Positions 14,146 to 14,817 of a stretch of 14,817 bases of DNA are shown one piece after another. Each line of letters opens with the position of its first letter. Position 1 is the first letter of the stretch. The notes under the pieces were generated by a model, which worked only from the letters and a program-made list of their open reading frames with translations, searched no databases and was not told the origin of the DNA. The DNA is taken from the NCBI GenBank assembly GCA_902812455.1, contig CADDZH010000118.1:1-14817 (forward strand), in the 5' to 3' direction. Made by a program: the position numbers and the translations under genes. Origin of the DNA: Chloroflexota bacterium. GTDB lineage: Bacteria; Chloroflexota; Ktedonobacteria; Ktedonobacterales; Ktedonobacteraceae.

Positions 14146-14685
14146 ATGCCCAGATGTGTATCACTATTTCGTGGCATCAATGTTGGTGGCCGGACGATAC
14201 GGATGGACGAGCTCAAAGAGCTGCATGAAGCCCTCGGCCTCAAGGATGTGGTCACCTATATTCAGAGCGGAAACGTGGTGTTTAGCAGCGATGACACAGA
14301 TGTCGCTCAACTCTCGAGGAGCATCGAGGATAGCTTTGCGCAAAAATTCGGCTTCCAGGTGAGCGTCATAGTGCGAACGGCAACTGAGTTACAAGAGATT
14401 ATTGCGAACAATCCCTTCCAGAATCAACCGGCAAAAGAGTCAAAATGGGTGGTCGTTCTGTTTCTGGCGACTCGCCCGGAAAGCACAGCACTGGAAGATC
14501 TCCAGAAGATGTATGCTGGCCCTGAAGAGTTCTATCTTATAGGCCAGGAATTGTACATTTATTATCCCAATGGCATAGGCCGCTCAAAGCTAACCCTGGC
14601 CTTGCTTGAGAAGAAGCTGAAAACCGCTGGAACGGCCAGAAACTGGAATACCGTTCTGCAATTGCAGAAACTGGCCCAACGATAG
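14146..14685 (+). CDS. DUF1697 family protein
   Basis: The 179 residues match DUF1697, a widespread small cytoplasmic family with no established biochemical role known to me. Family landmarks are all present: R-G-I-N-V-G-G (9-15), M-D-E-L-K-E-L (20-26), Y-I-Q-S-G-N-V-V-F (38-46), Y-Y-P-N-G-I-G-R-S-K-L (139-149) and T-A-R-N-W-N-T-V (163-170). The length is normal. Start choice: AAGGAGG is seven bases before this ATG, while the in-frame ATG six bases earlier almost touches it. The gene is divergent from the kinase across a 137-bp region with a palindrome, so shared control is possible. There is no membrane segment or signal peptide. Confidence 0.9.
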   Translation: MPRCVSLFRGINVGGRTIRMDELKELHEALGLKDVVTYIQSGNVVFSSDDTDVAQLSRSIEDSFAQKFGFQVSVIVRTATELQEIIANNPFQNQPAKESKWVVVLFLATRPESTALEDLQKMYAGPEEFYLIGQELYIYYPNGIGRSKLTLALLEKKLKTAGTARNWNTVLQLQKLAQR

Positions 14686-14706
14686 GTCATAGTGGCCCGG
14701 CAAGCA

Positions 14707-14766
14707 GGGAGGTTGACGGGGCGAGGCAAGCCTCCCAACCTCCCATCCACGCCACCCCCGCCCCTA
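14707..14766. repeat. Inverted repeat and pyrimidine-rich dispersed repeat, copy 2
   Basis: GGGAGGTTG (14707-14715) and CAACCTCCC (14736-14744) form a nine-pair stem; an inner GAGG/CCTC pair (14723-14734) can form a second small stem. It runs into CCCATCCAC and CGCCCCTAC (14742-14766), matching the segment at 3361-3396. No T-run follows, so I read it as a dispersed repeat rather than a normal terminator. The remaining bases to the right edge show no gene I can support. Confidence 0.45.
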
Positions 14767-14817
14767 CTGCTCCGTGCTGTCCCGTGCAAAAAAGGATGGG
14801 TACCCAGGCTATAGTAC

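Overview
The window looks like chromosomal DNA of a Ktedonobacteria-type member of Chloroflexota. This is an inference from several things together: a membrane-anchored Ser/Thr kinase with a Pro-rich and Ala/Thr-rich linker, a zinc-ribbon protein with a Tyr/Gln/Gly/Pro linker, two related GT39-like transferases, roughly half-GC composition, and short dispersed palindromic repeats in the intergenic gaps. No rRNA, tRNA, CRISPR array or complete insertion sequence was seen.

Layout, left to right. Positions 2-2670 hold the end of comEA and a full comEC, overlapping by four bases: the DNA-uptake (competence) machinery. Both are atypical. ComEA lacks its last Gly-Ile-Gly turn, and the metallo-beta-lactamase-like domain of ComEC has lost its recognisable metal ligands. 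A zinc-ribbon membrane protein follows (2738-3358). It converges on a minus-strand tyrosine-recombinase-like protein (3490-4521) whose catalytic residues are also mostly replaced. A 387-bp gene-free stretch (4522-4908) carries a complex palindromic repeat. Next comes a plus-strand surface-glycan cassette: GT39-like transferase, an AT-richer SAM methyltransferase with its own promoter, and a second GT39-like transferase paralogous to the first (4909-8589).

From 8603 to 14008 all genes are on the minus strand: an alpha/beta hydrolase, an unrecognised small protein with a strongly acidic tail, a D-hydantoinase/dihydropyrimidinase with an intact active site, and a large transmembrane Ser/Thr protein kinase with an extracytoplasmic beta-rich domain. 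A second copy of the palindromic repeat sits between the kinase and the hydantoinase. A DUF1697 gene is read divergently from the kinase (14146-14685), and a palindrome lies in the shared control region.

The genes do not form one pathway. The functional groups visible are DNA uptake (comEA-comEC) and the glycosyltransferase-methyltransferase-glycosyltransferase cassette. The most notable shared theme is degeneration of catalytic centres within otherwise intact reading frames (ComEC nuclease domain, tyrosine recombinase), which suggests structural or DNA-binding roles. I found no clearly new multi-gene system; the glycan cassette and the kinase ectodomain are the best candidates for undescribed biology.
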